Of a DNA stretch of 64,000 nucleotides, positions 10,187 through 24,061 are shown piece by piece. Source of the stretch: Bacillota bacterium (GTDB taxonomy: Bacteria > Bacillota > Clostridia > Lachnospirales > Bianqueaceae); assembly GCA_017620135.1 (NCBI GenBank), contig JAFZQZ010000081.1, forward strand, positions 20,795 through 84,794, written 5' to 3'. The notes under the pieces are model-generated. The model did no database searches. It saw only the letters and a program-made list of their open reading frames with translations, and was not told the DNA's origin. The translations under genes and the position numbers were made by a program. Each line of letters begins with the position of its first letter. Position 1 is the stretch's first letter.

Positions 10187-11556
10187 AAAGAAAAGTAGCA
10201 TTTGCTTCTCTTGGCTGTGACAAGAATACCGTCGATTCCGAGATCATGCTTTCTCTTTTGACAGAGCACGGCTATGAGATCACAAAAAACGATGAAGAAG
10301 CGGAAGCGGCTGTGATCAACACCTGCGCCTTTATCCAGGACGCGCAGGAGGAAGCCATTCAGACTATCATCGAAATGGGGCAGTATAAAGAGACTGGCGC
10401 GCTGAAAGCGCTGATCGTGACCGGGTGTCTGGCACAGCGGTACGCGGATGAAATGTTTACCGAGATGCCGGAAGTCGACGCGGTCGTCGGAACCGGCAGT
10501 TATGAGAAAATCGTCGAAGCACTGGACAGAGTCCTGGAACAGAAAGAGAAAGAAGTCAGGATCCTGGACGCGCTGGATCAGCGTCCGCTCGGATATCAGA
10601 AGAGGACACTGATCACCCCCGGGTATTATGAATACCTGAAGATCGGTATGGGATGCGACAACCGCTGTACCTACTGTATCATCCCTTATCTTCGCGGTCC
10701 GTACCGCAGCCGTCCGAAGGAGGCGATCCTGAAGGAGGCTAAGGACCTGGCGGATGCCGGCGTCAAAGAAGTGATGCTGGTGGCCCAGGATATTACCAAG
10801 TACGGAATGGATTTTTCTGAACACTATCGTCTGCCGGATCTTCTGCGGGATCTGGTTAAGATCGACGGGATCGAATGGATCCGGCTTCTATACTGTTATC
10901 CGGAAGACGTGACGGATGAACTGATCGATGTCATGGCAAGCGAAAAGAAGATCCTTCCGTATATCGATATCCCGATCCAGCACTCATGTGATACGGTACT
11001 GAAACGAATGAACCGTAAACATACGCGGAGCATGCTGGAAGAACTTTTAGGGAAGCTTCGCCGGAAGATGCCGGAGATCACCATCCGTACGACACTGATC
11101 ACCGGTTTCCCGGGAGAAACGGAGCAGGAATTTGAAGAGATGCTTTCCTTTGTTCAGGAAGCGAGATTCGATCGGCTGGGCGTCTTCACCTATTCCTGTG
11201 AAGAAGGAACTCCGGCCGCCAGAATGAAAGATCAGATCCCGGAAGAGATCAGGGAAAAACGGAAAGATATGGTGATGGAACTGCAGCGGCAGATCAGTGA
11301 GGAAAAATCCGCTCTTTTCGTCGGAAAAGAGATGGAAGCGCTGATCGAAGGCAGGATCCCCGGAGAAGAGACAGAAGACGGAAATCATATTTACAGTGCC
11401 AGGACCTACCGGGATGCCCCTGAGATCGACGGTTTTCTCTTTGTTACGACCGACAGGGAACTGCATTCCGGAGATATGATCCGTGTATTAGTGACCGGAT
11501 CGTATGAATACGATCTGATCGGAGAAGCTGTTTTTACAGAGGAGGACGAGCTATGA
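10183..11556 (+). CDS. rimO: ribosomal protein S12 methylthiotransferase RimO
   Basis: Radical-SAM enzyme that adds a methylthio group to an aspartate of ribosomal protein S12. The 457-residue product has an N-terminal UPF0004 domain (SLGCDKNTVDSE near residue 10). The radical-SAM cysteines are C158, C162 and C165, followed by IIPYLRGPYRSR, a RimO-type signature that separates it from MiaB. A C-terminal TRAM domain is present. It overlaps folD by 4 nt and pgsA by 4 nt. The rimO-pgsA-cinA-recA order is widespread in Bacillota. Confidence 0.95.
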   Translation: MKRKVAFASLGCDKNTVDSEIMLSLLTEHGYEITKNDEEAEAAVINTCAFIQDAQEEAIQTIIEMGQYKETGALKALIVTGCLAQRYADEMFTEMPEVDAVVGTGSYEKIVEALDRVLEQKEKEVRILDALDQRPLGYQKRTLITPGYYEYLKIGMGCDNRCTYCIIPYLRGPYRSRPKEAILKEAKDLADAGVKEVMLVAQDITKYGMDFSEHYRLPDLLRDLVKIDGIEWIRLLYCYPEDVTDELIDVMASEKKILPYIDIPIQHSCDTVLKRMNRKHTRSMLEELLGKLRRKMPEITIRTTLITGFPGETEQEFEEMLSFVQEARFDRLGVFTYSCEEGTPAARMKDQIPEEIREKRKDMVMELQRQISEEKSALFVGKEMEALIEGRIPGEETEDGNHIYSARTYRDAPEIDGFLFVTTDRELHSGDMIRVLVTGSYEYDLIGEAVFTEEDEL

Positions 11557-12122
11557 AATGGAATCTGCCCAATAAGCTCACGATGATCCGCGTCCTGCTG
11601 GTACCGGTTTACTGTGTGATCTATCTGACAAGCTGGATCCCCAACCCCTGGAAGGATCTTCTGGCCCTGGTCGTGTTCGTGGCAGCGTCTTTGACCGATC
11701 TCTACGACGGAAAGATCGCCCGCTCGACCAACCAGGTGACGGATTTCGGAAAGTTTATGGATCCTCTGGCGGATAAACTGCTGGTAGGTTCCGCTGTTAT
11801 CTGTTTTACCCAGACAGGACTTCTGCCGGCCTGGGCAGCCGTTATCCTGATCGGAAGAGAATTCGTGATCAGCGGGTTCAGACTGGTCGCCGCCTCCAAG
11901 GGAGTGGTCATCGCCGCGGATATCTGGGGCAAGATCAAGACCACCGTCCAGATGATCATGATCGTTTCCCTGCTGATCCCTTGGGATTTCTTCGGGATAC
12001 TGGCAGTACTCAGATGGATCCTGATCATTGCTTCGGTGCTTTTGACGATCATTTCCGTCGTCAACTACATCCGGAACAACCTGGATGTCCTGAAAGAGAA
12101 AGAGAATGAAACTGAAAGCTGA
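11553..12122 (+). CDS. pgsA: CDP-diacylglycerol-glycerol-3-phosphate 3-phosphatidyltransferase
   Basis: Membrane enzyme for the committed step of phosphatidylglycerol synthesis. At 189 residues it has the full CDP-alcohol phosphotransferase motif: D49, D52, G53, A56, R57, G66, D70 and D74. Several hydrophobic spans surround it (about 11-30, 36-48, 85-105, 130-170). The start overlaps the rimO stop (ATGA), and its 3' end overlaps cinA by 17 nt. Confidence 0.95.
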   Translation: MKWNLPNKLTMIRVLLVPVYCVIYLTSWIPNPWKDLLALVVFVAASLTDLYDGKIARSTNQVTDFGKFMDPLADKLLVGSAVICFTQTGLLPAWAAVILIGREFVISGFRLVAASKGVVIAADIWGKIKTTVQMIMIVSLLIPWDFFGILAVLRWILIIASVLLTIISVVNYIRNNLDVLKEKENETES

Positions 12123-13365
12123 GATCATTGCGATCGGTACCGAGATCCTTCTCGGGGATATCGTCAATACGAACGCTTCCTATATCGCCAGAGGCCTCGC
12201 GCTTCTGGGGATCGACACCTTTCACCAGCAGGTCGTGGGTGATAACCCGGCCAGAGTCAAACAGGCGTTTGAGGAAGCGTACCGGCATGCCAATCTGATC
12301 ATCACATCCGGAGGTCTCGGACCGACCGAGGATGACCTTTCCAAAGAGATGGGAGCAGAGTATTTCGGTGTGCCGCTTCGGATGGACGAGATCGCAAAGA
12401 ATCATATAGCCGGTTATATGCTGAGGCGCGGACGCGCGATCACCGACAATAACTGGAAGCAGGCGATGCTGCCGGAAGGCTGCATTCCCCTGTACAACGA
12501 CAACGGGACAGCACCGGGATTCATCCTTTCCAAAGATGAAAAGATCCTGATCATGCTTCCCGGACCGCCATCGGAGATCGTTCCCATGTTCGACGGACAG
12601 GTCATCCCGTATCTTCGGTCACTGAGCGAGGACATCATGATCTCCCGGACACTGCATATCTGCGGGATGGGAGAATCGGCCGTCGAAGACAAACTGCACG
12701 ATGAGATGATCTCCATGAGCAACCCGACTCTCGCGCCATACGCGAAGGAAGGGATCGTGGACCTTCGGATCACGGCCAAAGGCAAAAGTGAAGCACAGTG
12801 CCTTGAGATGATCCGTCCGGTGGAAGATCATATCCGTGAACTGTTCGGTGATCTGATCTTTGGGGCGGATGAGGAGACCCTGACCGATGCGGTGCTGAAA
12901 CTGCTGAGACAGATGGATCTTACCGTATCCGCGGCTGAATCCAGCTGCGGAGGACTGATCGCGGATCGTTTTGTCCGGCAGAGCGGCACTTCCGATCGTT
13001 TTATGGGCAGTGTGACTGCCTACAGCAATCGATCGAAGGTCAGGCTTCTCGGAGTCAAAGAAGAAACACTGGAAAAATTCGGTGCGGTCAGTGAAGAGAC
13101 CGCGATCGAGATGGCAGAAGGAGCCGCTGAAGCGTTTCAGACCGGCGCAGCTGTCGCGGAGACAGGTATCGCCGAACAGACAGCTTCCTCCAAACCTTCC
13201 GGAATGGTTTGTGTGGCTGTGAAGGTAGGCGATCGGGTCGCAAGCGATACGTATTATTTCTCCAGAAGGAGAAATTCAAACCGTGAACTTGCCGCTGTAT
13301 ATGCGCTCAACTTTTTACGGCGGGTACTTTTACAGGTTAAAGAAGAACGATCACAGAATTCATAA
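12106..13365 (+). CDS. cinA: CinA-type protein (MoaB-like domain plus nicotinamide-nucleotide amidase domain)
   Basis: Two-domain protein of 419 residues. The N-terminal half is a MoaB/MogA-like domain with [17 protein letters not shown] near residue 5 and the [11 protein letters not shown] motif near 67. The C-terminal part (from about 260) matches the PncC/CinA amidase fold with [14 protein letters not shown] and the TGIA-like segment. Family members deamidate nicotinamide mononucleotide in pyridine-nucleotide recycling, and the N domain can have ADP-ribose pyrophosphatase activity. Placement directly before recA is conserved in many Bacillota. The CGG in SCGG replaces the more usual TGG, a mild deviation. 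Confidence 0.93.
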   Translation: MKLKAEIIAIGTEILLGDIVNTNASYIARGLALLGIDTFHQQVVGDNPARVKQAFEEAYRHANLIITSGGLGPTEDDLSKEMGAEYFGVPLRMDEIAKNHIAGYMLRRGRAITDNNWKQAMLPEGCIPLYNDNGTAPGFILSKDEKILIMLPGPPSEIVPMFDGQVIPYLRSLSEDIMISRTLHICGMGESAVEDKLHDEMISMSNPTLAPYAKEGIVDLRITAKGKSEAQCLEMIRPVEDHIRELFGDLIFGADEETLTDAVLKLLRQMDLTVSAAESSCGGLIADRFVRQSGTSDRFMGSVTAYSNRSKVRLLGVKEETLEKFGAVSEETAIEMAEGAAEAFQTGAAVAETGIAEQTASSKPSGMVCVAVKVGDRVASDTYYFSRRRNSNRELAAVYALNFLRRVLLQVKEERSQNS

Positions 13366-13379
13366 GGAGAAACATTAGC

Positions 13380-14414
13380 ATGCAGGACGAAAGACAGAAA
13401 GCATTGGAAGCGGCTCTTTCCAAGATCGAAAAAGACTTTGGCCGCGGCGCCGTGATGAAAATGGGTGATTCCGTAGAGATGAACGTGGAATCCATTCCTA
13501 CCGGATCCCTCTCTCTGGATATCGCGCTCGGTGTTGGCGGTGTACCCAAAGGAAGGATCATTGAGATCTACGGACCGGAATCCTCCGGTAAGACTACGCT
13601 GGCGCTCCATATGGTCGCGGAAGCGCAGAAGCGCGGTGGGATTGCCGGTTATGTCGACGCGGAACACGCGATGGATCCGCAGTACGCGAAAAACCTGGGC
13701 GTAGATATCGATAATCTGTATATCTCGCAGCCGGATAACGGCGAACAGGCTATGGAGATCGCGGAAACGATGGTTCGTTCCGGCGCGATGGATATCGTCG
13801 TCATCGACTCTGTCGCGGCACTGGTACCCAAAGCGGAGATCGAAGGCGAGATGGGAGACTCTCATGTAGGCCTTCAGGCCAGACTGATGTCCCAGGCTCT
13901 TCGTAAGCTGGCTGGCGCGATCAGCAAATCCAAATGTATCGTTGTCTTCATCAATCAGCTTCGTGAGAAGATCGGCGTGATGTTCGGCAATCCCGAAACG
14001 ACGACCGGTGGCCGCGCACTGAAATTCTACGCTTCCGTAAGGCTGGATGTCCGCAGGACAGAGACGCTGAAACAGAACGGTAATTTCATCGGCAACCGGA
14101 CCAGAGTCAAGGTCGTCAAGAACAAAGTCGCGCCTCCTTTCAAAGAGGCGGAGTTCGATATCATGTACGGAACAGGGATTTCGCATGTCGGCGATGTACT
14201 GGATCTTGCCGCGGCGGAAGACATCGTGATCAAGAGCGGTTCCTGGTACAACTATAACGACGAACGTCTCGGACAGGGCCGTGAGAATACGAAGAATTTC
14301 CTTTCCGAGCATCCGGACCTGCTGGCGGAGATCGAATCCAAAGTCCGTGTGAAACATGGATTTGATCCGCTTCCGGAAGAAAACTTCAGGGAAGGTCAGG
14401 ACAGTCTGATCTGA
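13380..14414 (+). CDS. recA: recombinase RecA
   Basis: DNA-dependent ATPase that forms the strand-exchange filament and promotes LexA self-cleavage. The 344-residue length is typical. It has Walker A GPESSGKT at 65-72, the conserved [11 protein letters not shown] and [21 protein letters not shown] region (cut at residue level), and the L2-type segment [19 protein letters not shown]. The ATG at 13380 follows AAGGAG. It has no promoter of its own in the 14 bp gap after cinA and no visible LexA site, so SOS control would have to act elsewhere or be absent. Confidence 0.98.
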   Translation: MQDERQKALEAALSKIEKDFGRGAVMKMGDSVEMNVESIPTGSLSLDIALGVGGVPKGRIIEIYGPESSGKTTLALHMVAEAQKRGGIAGYVDAEHAMDPQYAKNLGVDIDNLYISQPDNGEQAMEIAETMVRSGAMDIVVIDSVAALVPKAEIEGEMGDSHVGLQARLMSQALRKLAGAISKSKCIVVFINQLREKIGVMFGNPETTTGGRALKFYASVRLDVRRTETLKQNGNFIGNRTRVKVVKNKVAPPFKEAEFDIMYGTGISHVGDVLDLAAAEDIVIKSGSWYNYNDERLGQGRENTKNFLSEHPDLLAEIESKVRVKHGFDPLPEENFREGQDSLI

Positions 14415-14448
14415 GACTGACGCCTGACGTTATTTGGGAAAGCTAAGA

Positions 14449-14494
14449 AAAGCGAGCAGAAGCCCAGAAAGAAATCAAAGCTTCTGCTCGTTTT
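14449..14494 (+). terminator. intrinsic terminator after recA
   Basis: Perfect 11 bp stem CGAGCAGAAGC/GCTTCTGCTCG (14453-14463 with 14480-14490) followed by TTTT, with AAAA before it. It closes the uppP-recA operon. No clear promoter could be found between it and uvrB. Confidence 0.85.
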
Positions 14495-14518
14495 ATCGAA
14501 AGATAAGGAGGAACGGAC

Positions 14519-16564
14519 ATGAGCAGTGATGCGGTCAACCCGTATATGAAAGACGGTTTTTACCGGGACACCAAACCTTTCAGAGTCGTTGCTCCCTATC
14601 AGGCGACCGGCGATCAGCCGGAAGCCATCGAGAAGCTGTGTGACGGGTTTCAGAGCGGGAACCGTTTCCAGACCCTGATGGGAGTCACGGGATCCGGCAA
14701 GACCTTTACCATGGCCAATATCATAGAGAAGCTGCAGAGGCCGACCCTGGTCCTCGCGCACAACAAGACACTGGCGGCGCAGCTTTACAATGAGTTCAAA
14801 GAGTTCTTCCCGGATAACGCGGTCGAATACTTTGTATCCTATTACGATTATTATCAGCCGGAAGCGTATGTGCCGCAGACGGATACCTACATAGAAAAAG
14901 ACAGCTCGATCAATGATGAGATCGATCAGATGCGTCACTCTGCGACAGCCGCGCTGTTTGAAAGACGGGATGTCGTTATTGTATCCAGTGTCTCCTGTAT
15001 CTATGGTCTGGGCGACCCGGAAGATTACAGCAGCATGGCTCTGTCCCTTCGCCCCGGTATGATCCGGGAGAGAGACAGCGTGCTGAAGAGGCTGGTCGAA
15101 CTGCAGTATACCCGAAATGATATGACGTTTGAACGCGGTACGTTCCGGGTCCATGGGGACGTGGTGGAGATCATGCCGATCGCTTATGACAAAACCGCGT
15201 ACCGGGTAGAATTCTTCGGAGATGAGATCGACCGGATCGTGGAACTGGACGTTCTGACCGGTGAAGTACTGGGAAGCCGAAATCATATCATGCTGTTTCC
15301 CGCTTCTCATTATGTAACACCGGCAGAAAAGATGGAAAGGGCGATCCGGACGATCGAAGAGGAACTGGAAGAAAGACTGAAGGAACTGACAGCCGACGGA
15401 AAGCTTCTGGAAGCGCAGCGGCTGTCCCAGCGGACGAACTATGATATCGAGATGATGCGGGAGACCGGTTTCTGCAGCGGGATCGAGAACTATTCCCGGC
15501 ATCTGTCAGGAAGAGCGGCCGGTACGACACCCTATACGCTGATCGATTATTTCCCGCGCGACTTTCTGGTGATGATCGATGAGTCTCATATGACGATCCC
15601 TCAGCTCAGGGCGATGTACAACGGAGACCAGAACCGCAAGAATACCCTGGTGGAATATGGTTTTCGCCTTCCTTCCGCCAAGGATAACCGACCGCTGAAT
15701 TTCCAGGAATTTGAAGAAAAAGTCGGCCAGGTGCTGTTCGTTTCGGCAACGCCCGGTCCGTATGAAAAAGAGCATGAGAGCCTTCGCGCCGAACAGGTGA
15801 TCCGTCCGACCGGACTGATCGATCCGAAGGTGGATATTCATCCGATCACGGGTCAGATCGACGATCTGATCGGAGAGATCCGAAAGGTCTGTGAACGCGG
15901 ACAGAAAACGCTGGTCACGACGCTGACCAAGCGTATGGCGGAAGATCTGACCGATTATCTGAAAGAAGCCGGGATCAAAGTCAATTATCTTCATTCGGAT
16001 ATCGATACTCTTCAGCGGCTGGAGATCGTTCGGGATCTTCGTACCGGCGTCTACGATGTACTGGTCGGCATCAATCTGTTAAGGGAAGGCCTGGATATAC
16101 CGGAAGTATCGCTGATCGCGATCCTGGACGCGGATAAAGAAGGATTCCTTCGCAGTGAGACCGCGCTGATCCAGACGATCGGCCGGGCGGCCCGAAATGT
16201 GGACGGTCATGTGATCCTGTACGCGGATTATATGACGGATTCCATGCAGAACGCCCTGAATGAAACGAACAGGCGCCGCAAGATCCAGTCCGAATACAAT
16301 GAAGCACACGGAATCGTTCCGCGCAGTATTACCAAGAAGGTCTATGACGTGATCCACACGACGCTGAAACTGGATCAGCCATCCGCGGTGGATGAGATCG
16401 ATCCGGAATCCATGAGCGTTAAGTCTCTGGAGAAGAAGATCGAAGAGCTGAAAAAGGCCATGTACAAGGCGGCCGCCGATCTTTCGTTCGAAGAAGCGGC
16501 TATGCTGCGTGATGAGATCATGGACCTTAAAAAAGTACTGCAGGAAGTGAAAGAAAGGAACTGA
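14519..16564 (+). CDS. uvrB: excinuclease ABC subunit B
   Basis: Damage-verifying helicase-like subunit of nucleotide excision repair. At 681 residues it has Walker A GVTGSGKT at 55-62 and the beta-hairpin region [20 protein letters not shown] near 107. Helicase motifs follow: [13 protein letters not shown], and TIGRAARN near residue 557. A C-terminal UVR motif ([20 protein letters not shown]) is present for UvrC contact. The ATG follows AAGGAGG. It is the first gene of the next operon and is followed within 2 nt by uvrA. Confidence 0.98.
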   Translation: MSSDAVNPYMKDGFYRDTKPFRVVAPYQATGDQPEAIEKLCDGFQSGNRFQTLMGVTGSGKTFTMANIIEKLQRPTLVLAHNKTLAAQLYNEFKEFFPDNAVEYFVSYYDYYQPEAYVPQTDTYIEKDSSINDEIDQMRHSATAALFERRDVVIVSSVSCIYGLGDPEDYSSMALSLRPGMIRERDSVLKRLVELQYTRNDMTFERGTFRVHGDVVEIMPIAYDKTAYRVEFFGDEIDRIVELDVLTGEVLGSRNHIMLFPASHYVTPAEKMERAIRTIEEELEERLKELTADGKLLEAQRLSQRTNYDIEMMRETGFCSGIENYSRHLSGRAAGTTPYTLIDYFPRDFLVMIDESHMTIPQLRAMYNGDQNRKNTLVEYGFRLPSAKDNRPLNFQEFEEKVGQVLFVSATPGPYEKEHESLRAEQVIRPTGLIDPKVDIHPITGQIDDLIGEIRKVCERGQKTLVTTLTKRMAEDLTDYLKEAGIKVNYLHSDIDTLQRLEIVRDLRTGVYDVLVGINLLREGLDIPEVSLIAILDADKEGFLRSETALIQTIGRAARNVDGHVILYADYMTDSMQNALNETNRRRKIQSEYNEAHGIVPRSITKKVYDVIHTTLKLDQPSAVDEIDPESMSVKSLEKKIEELKKAMYKAAADLSFEEAAMLRDEIMDLKKVLQEVKERN

Positions 16565-16565
16565 A

Positions 16566-19391
16566 ATGCCCGAAAATGTCATCCGAATCAAGGGTGCCAA
16601 TGAGCATAACCTCAAACACCTGGACGTGACGATCCCGAGAGACAAACTGGTGGTGTTCACCGGGCTTTCCGGATCCGGTAAGTCCTCCCTGGCCTTCGAT
16701 ACGATCTTTGCCGAAGGCCAGAGACGGTATATGGAGTCATTATCCAGCTATGCCCGCATGTTCCTCGGACAGATGGAGAAGCCTGACGTCGAGAGCATCG
16801 ACGGACTGTCTCCGTCGATCGCGATCGATCAGAAGACGACTTCCAAGAACCCGCGTTCGACCGTTGGTACTGTCACGGAGATCTATGATTATCTGCGTCT
16901 TCTGTACGCGAGGATCGGGATCCCGCACTGTCCGAACTGCGGTCGGGTCATCGAACGGCAGAGCGTGGATCAGATGGTGGATTCCCTGATGTCCATGCCG
17001 GAAGGGACCAGGATCCAGCTGCTGGCGCAGGTCGTGGCCGGAAGAAAAGGCACCCACGCCAAGCTGATCGACAAAGCGAAAAGATCCGGCTTCGTCCGCG
17101 CCTATATCGACGGAGAGCTTCGTATGCTGGATGAGCCGATCGAACTGGAAAAGAATATCAAACATACGATAGAGATCGTCGTCGACCGACTGATCATTAA
17201 AGAAGGGATCGCCAAACGTTTTTCCGATTCCATCGAGACCGTTCTAAAGCAGACTGAAGGACTGCTGATCGCGGATCTGGGAAACGGAGAGCGGAGGATC
17301 TTCAGTGAGAACTTTGCCTGTCCGATCTGCGGGATCAGTATCAGCGAACCGCAGCCAAGATCATTTTCCTTCAATAATCCTTTCGGCGCCTGCCCGGAAT
17401 GTCTGGGCCTCGGCGTCAAGGCTGAATTCGATCAGGATCTGCTGATCCCCAACCCGTCGCTTTCGATCCTGGAAGGCGCCATCACCGCTCCCGGATATGG
17501 TTCTGTGGCCAATCCGGACAGTTATGGTGGGAAGATCATGCGGATGCTTTCCAAGCGACATGGCTTTTCTCTGGAGACGCCGTGGAAAGACCTGAAGGAA
17601 GAAGACAGAGAGCTCCTCCTTTACGGCGGTGACGCCCGTTCTTTCCATATTGCCTATGAAGGCAGGTTCGGTCCGAGAGATTATGAGATGACCTACGAAG
17701 GACTGATCCCGACACTTCGCCGGCGCTATCAGGAAACACCGGAAAGCATGAGGGGTGAGTATGAACAGTTCATGACCCATCGGGAATGCCCTGTCTGTCA
17801 CGGAACGAGGCTGAAGCCGGACGCGCTGGCGGTCACGGTCGGCGGCATCAATATCAATGAACTGACCGTCAAGTCCGTCAAGGAAGCGAAGAAGTTCTTT
17901 GACGAGATCTCTCTGACGGAGCGGGAACAGATGATCGGCGGCATGCTGCTGAAGGAGATCCGCGCAAGACTGTCCTTCCTGAATAACGTCGGTCTGGACT
18001 ATCTGACGCTTTCACGCGCTGCCGGTACGCTTTCCGGCGGTGAATCCCAGCGGATCCGGCTGGCGACCCAGATCGGTTCCGGACTGGTAGGTGTTCTGTA
18101 TATTCTGGATGAACCTTCGATCGGACTTCATCAGCGGGATAATCAGAAACTTCTTCGGACACTGGAAAACCTGCGGGATCTCGGCAATACACTGATCGTC
18201 GTAGAGCATGACGAAGAAACCATGCGGGCGGCGGACCATATCGTGGATATCGGTCCGAGAGCCGGCATTCACGGAGGTCAGCTCATTTGTCAGGGAACCG
18301 TGGAAGATATCTGCGCCTGCAAGGAATCGGTCACCGGAGATTATCTCTCCGGACGAAAGAAGATCGAAGTCCCGAAGAAACGCCGCAGACCGGACGGTCG
18401 ATGGCTGGATCTTTATGGAGCGACGATGAACAATCTGAAGGGAACGGATTTTCATATTCCGCTGGGCGTATTTACCTGTGTGACCGGTGTGTCAGGCTCC
18501 GGCAAGAGCACCTTCGTGAACGGGATCCTTTATAAGATCCTGGCAAGAGATCTGAACCGCGCAAGGATCAAACCGGGCGGATACGATCATATCGACGGAC
18601 TGGAAAACCTGGATAAGGTGATCGTGATCGATCAGTCGCCGATCGGAAGAACGCCTCGTTCGAACCCGGCGACCTATACCGGTGTTTTCGATATGATCCG
18701 TGACCTTTTCGCTTCCACACAGGACGCGAAAATGCATGGCTTTACCAAAGGCCGTTTCAGTTTCAACGTCAAAGGCGGCCGCTGCGAAGCCTGCAGCGGC
18801 GACGGGATCATTAAGATCGAGATGCATTTCCTTCCGGATGTTTATGTTCCCTGTGAAGTCTGCCACGGCAAACGGTATAACCGGGAGACGCTGGATGTAA
18901 AATATAAAGGGAAATCTATTGCCGACGTGCTGGATATGACAGTGGAGGAAGCCCTGGAGTTCTTCGAGAATGTTCCCAGGGTCTATTCCAAGATCAAGAC
19001 TCTGCATGATGTCGGACTTTCCTATATCAAGCTCGGACAGCCCTCCACGGAGCTGTCCGGAGGTGAAGCGCAGCGGATCAAGCTCGCGACGGAACTTTCC
19101 CGTAAGTCCACGGGCAAGACGTTCTATATCCTGGATGAGCCGACGACCGGCCTTCATTTCGCCGACGTCCACAAGCTGATCGAAGTGCTGGAAGAACTGG
19201 TAGAAGGCGGCAACAGCGTCCTGGTGATAGAACATAACCTGGATGTCATCAAAACGGCCGATTATATCATCGATCTCGGACCGGAGGGCGGAGACCGGGG
19301 CGGAAAAGTCATCGCGACCGGCACTCCGGAGGAGATCGCGGATACACCGGGTTCCTATACTGGAGAATTTTTGAAAAGGATCTTGAACTGA
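16566..19391 (+). CDS. uvrA: excinuclease ABC subunit A
   Basis: Dimeric ABC-type ATPase that finds bulky DNA lesions and loads UvrB. The 941-residue length is standard. It has Walker [12 protein letters not shown] near 33 and zinc modules CPNCG near 120, CPICG...CPECLG near 250 and CEACSG...CEVCHG near 740. ABC signatures LSGGESQRI (near 489) and LSGGEAQRI, and the second Walker [10 protein letters not shown] near 642, complete it. It shares an operon with uvrB as is usual. Confidence 0.98.
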   Translation: MPENVIRIKGANEHNLKHLDVTIPRDKLVVFTGLSGSGKSSLAFDTIFAEGQRRYMESLSSYARMFLGQMEKPDVESIDGLSPSIAIDQKTTSKNPRSTVGTVTEIYDYLRLLYARIGIPHCPNCGRVIERQSVDQMVDSLMSMPEGTRIQLLAQVVAGRKGTHAKLIDKAKRSGFVRAYIDGELRMLDEPIELEKNIKHTIEIVVDRLIIKEGIAKRFSDSIETVLKQTEGLLIADLGNGERRIFSENFACPICGISISEPQPRSFSFNNPFGACPECLGLGVKAEFDQDLLIPNPSLSILEGAITAPGYGSVANPDSYGGKIMRMLSKRHGFSLETPWKDLKEEDRELLLYGGDARSFHIAYEGRFGPRDYEMTYEGLIPTLRRRYQETPESMRGEYEQFMTHRECPVCHGTRLKPDALAVTVGGININELTVKSVKEAKKFFDEISLTEREQMIGGMLLKEIRARLSFLNNVGLDYLTLSRAAGTLSGGESQRIRLATQIGSGLVGVLYILDEPSIGLHQRDNQKLLRTLENLRDLGNTLIVVEHDEETMRAADHIVDIGPRAGIHGGQLICQGTVEDICACKESVTGDYLSGRKKIEVPKKRRRPDGRWLDLYGATMNNLKGTDFHIPLGVFTCVTGVSGSGKSTFVNGILYKILARDLNRARIKPGGYDHIDGLENLDKVIVIDQSPIGRTPRSNPATYTGVFDMIRDLFASTQDAKMHGFTKGRFSFNVKGGRCEACSGDGIIKIEMHFLPDVYVPCEVCHGKRYNRETLDVKYKGKSIADVLDMTVEEALEFFENVPRVYSKIKTLHDVGLSYIKLGQPSTELSGGEAQRIKLATELSRKSTGKTFYILDEPTTGLHFADVHKLIEVLEELVEGGNSVLVIEHNLDVIKTADYIIDLGPEGGDRGGKVIATGTPEEIADTPGSYTGEFLKRILN

Positions 19392-19405
19392 TCTGAGGAA
19401 TAAAG

Positions 19406-21850
<2,445 letters not shown>

Positions 21851-21866
21851 AACCGGAGATAGATAA

Positions 21867-23294
21867 ATGGCTAAAGCTAAACAGATCTACGTATGTACCA
21901 AATGCGGATTCGAATCGCCCAAATGGATGGGGCAGTGTCCGTCCTGCCATGAATGGAACTGTCTGGAAGAGCAGGAAGCACCTTCCAAAAGCGTCAGCAC
22001 CGGTCCCAATACCGCGCTTTCCAAAAAGTCAGCGGGACCCGGACTGAGACCTTTAAAGAAGGTTTCTCTGGTGGGCAACGAACGGATCAGGACCAGGATC
22101 TCCGAACTGGACCGTGTACTGGGAGGAGGGATCGTCAAAGATTCCATCACTATCATCGCGGCCAAACCCGGCGCCGGAAAGTCCACGCTGCTTCTGAGGA
22201 TCGCGGAGGAAGTGGCGCAGCAGGGTATGATCGTTCTGTATGTTTCCGGTGAGGAGAGCGAAAGCCAGATGCGCCGGAGAGCGGAACGGATCCTGAATAC
22301 AGGGATCCATGAGAATCTCTGGGTCCTGTCCACCGCGCAGATGAATGAAGTCCTTTCCGCCATCGATCAGATCGATCCGGCCCTGGTGATCCTGGACAGT
22401 ATCCAGACTTTCTTTCTGGAAGAGTTTTCGTCCAGACCCGGTTCTCCGACGCAGATCGTGGAATGCACGAACGCCGTGCTTCGGATCGCCAAGGATCCGA
22501 ATAAACCAAGGGCAGTCGTGATGGCCGGACAGATGACAAAGGAAGATGAACTGGCGGGCGTACGGTCACTGGAACATATGGTCGATACGGTGCTGTTCAT
22601 GGAGGCGGATCCGGTGGAGGAGATCCGGACGATCTCCGCCAGCAAAAACCGTTTCGGCAGTACCGGGGAAATGGGTTTCTTTACGATGGAAGAAAACGGT
22701 CTTATGCCGATCGATAACCCGTCCCGTTTCTTTATGACCAACCGAAGCCCGGACATGATCGTCAATGGGAGCGCGCTTTCCGTGATCAAGGAAGGTACCC
22801 GTCCGATGATCATCGAGGTGGAGAGTCTGATTTCCCAGAGTTTTACCCCGTATCCGTCCAGGATCTCGGAATGCCTGACCCGTGACCGTTTAGGTACGCT
22901 GATCTCTATCCTGGAACAGCGGGGTGGGATCACACTGTTTGACAAGAATGTGGTCGTCAAATCGACCGGTGGTCTGAAACTGTCTCAGCCCGGTGTTTCT
23001 TTGGCAGTCCTTGTCAGTCTGGCTTCTTCCTCGCTTCGTAAACCGGTTCCTCAGGGAGCGATCTTTCTGGGAGATGTCGGTCTGACCGGAGAACTGAAGA
23101 AAGTACCTTCCATCGATCTGATGATCCGGGAAGCCGCCCGACTGGGGTTTCATTCCATCTATGTTCCGGCGGGAGAATATAAGCCGGAAACCAGGAAAAG
23201 CCTGGGAGATGCCCGCCTGATCCCCATGAAGGACCTTACAAGCGTGATCCGCGGCGTTTTCGGAGATTACAGCCGTTCTTTCGAAAGAGGGTGA
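21867..23294 (+). CDS. radA: DNA repair protein RadA (Sms)
   Basis: RecA-like ATPase and branch-migration helicase that helps process recombination intermediates. At 475 residues it shows all family parts. There is an N-terminal zinc finger with C10, C13, C24 and C27. The Walker A is AKPGAGKST near residue 100, with an Ala and Lys that differ from the common GDPGIGKST. The RadA-specific KNRFG motif is near 259, and a Lon-protease-like C-terminal domain follows. It lies 16 nt after clpC with a GGAG-type ribosome site. Confidence 0.96.
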   Translation: MAKAKQIYVCTKCGFESPKWMGQCPSCHEWNCLEEQEAPSKSVSTGPNTALSKKSAGPGLRPLKKVSLVGNERIRTRISELDRVLGGGIVKDSITIIAAKPGAGKSTLLLRIAEEVAQQGMIVLYVSGEESESQMRRRAERILNTGIHENLWVLSTAQMNEVLSAIDQIDPALVILDSIQTFFLEEFSSRPGSPTQIVECTNAVLRIAKDPNKPRAVVMAGQMTKEDELAGVRSLEHMVDTVLFMEADPVEEIRTISASKNRFGSTGEMGFFTMEENGLMPIDNPSRFFMTNRSPDMIVNGSALSVIKEGTRPMIIEVESLISQSFTPYPSRISECLTRDRLGTLISILEQRGGITLFDKNVVVKSTGGLKLSQPGVSLAVLVSLASSSLRKPVPQGAIFLGDVGLTGELKKVPSIDLMIREAARLGFHSIYVPAGEYKPETRKSLGDARLIPMKDLTSVIRGVFGDYSRSFERG

Positions 23295-23298
23295 GGGG

Positions 23299-24054
23299 AT
23301 GGATAAAGACACCCGTTCTGCCCGCGAAAACTTCCGGGAACTATCCGGAAAAGAAAAGTTTCAGCATATTCTTTCCTATTATGGTCTGTTGATCCTCGGG
23401 ATCGTCATTGTGATCGGGATCCTGGTCAGTATCATAGGAAGACTCACCTTCGCCAAAGAAAAAGATGCCTGTCTGGGCACAGCCATCCATGCCCGGTATA
23501 TGGATCCGGATACGATCGATCTTCTCTCTGATCATCTGACAGAACTGTTTCCTGAAATGACGGAGGAAGGTGTGAAAGAGTTTAAAGTCTATTCCTTCTA
23601 TAACGGATATACCGCCGCGGAAGCGGAAGAGAAGACAGCGATGATCTACCGGATGGCCGCGTTTATCCAGACACAGATGATGGACGTGATCATAGGGGAT
23701 GAGGAATCTCTTCGGTTTGATGGAAGCTGCGGATATCTTATGGATCTTCGGGAGATCTTTTCAGAAGAAGAGCTGGAAGCGATCAGAGAAAAAGCGGATC
23801 TTCTTTCGAAAGACAAAGAAAGCGGTATCGTGTATGTGGATATCACCAAGACCGGAGATACAGGCAGGATCCAGGATGTTCAGAAGGATGTTCCGCTCAT
23901 GGTCTGCCTTCGGGGAGCCGATAGTATAATTGACGAATCTTTGGCCGGCCGGCCCGTATATATCGGCATCGTGTCCAATGCTCCAAACCTTGACAATGCC
24001 AAGCATCTTATATTACAATTACTTCGTATGGAGTCAAAATCTGATATGAAGTGA
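23299..24054 (+). CDS. single-span membrane protein of unknown function
   Basis: I do not recognise this 251-residue protein. It has a charged cytosolic N-terminus (about 1-27) and one hydrophobic segment ([20 protein letters not shown], about 28-50). A 200-residue acidic, presumably extracytoplasmic domain follows, with no cysteine pair, catalytic motif or repeat that I can name. There is no signal-peptidase or lipobox site. The ATG follows GTGAGGGG 4 nt after the radA stop, so it is co-transcribed with radA. A promoter for purM seems to lie inside its 3' end. The Lys/Glu-rich domain with mixed alpha/beta character could be a substrate- or partner-binding module, but nothing in the sequence decides it. 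Confidence 0.75.
   Translation: MDKDTRSARENFRELSGKEKFQHILSYYGLLILGIVIVIGILVSIIGRLTFAKEKDACLGTAIHARYMDPDTIDLLSDHLTELFPEMTEEGVKEFKVYSFYNGYTAAEAEEKTAMIYRMAAFIQTQMMDVIIGDEESLRFDGSCGYLMDLREIFSEEELEAIREKADLLSKDKESGIVYVDITKTGDTGRIQDVQKDVPLMVCLRGADSIIDESLAGRPVYIGIVSNAPNLDNAKHLILQLLRMESKSDMK
23990..24019 (+). promoter_or_regulatory. possible internal promoter for purMND-hemW
   Basis: TTGACA (23990-23995), an 18 bp spacer and TACAAT (24014-24019), inside the last codons of the upstream gene and about 42 bp before purM. It would allow purine genes to be expressed apart from the repair genes. Confidence 0.55.
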
Positions 24055-24061
24055 GGATATT

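Noticed and set aside
13366..13379. SOS box or private promoter ahead of recA
   Set aside because: The gap is 14 bp and holds only the ribosome site.
14415..14448. Promoter for uvrB just after recA
   Set aside because: No -35/-10 pair with acceptable spacing is visible before the terminator or between it and uvrB.
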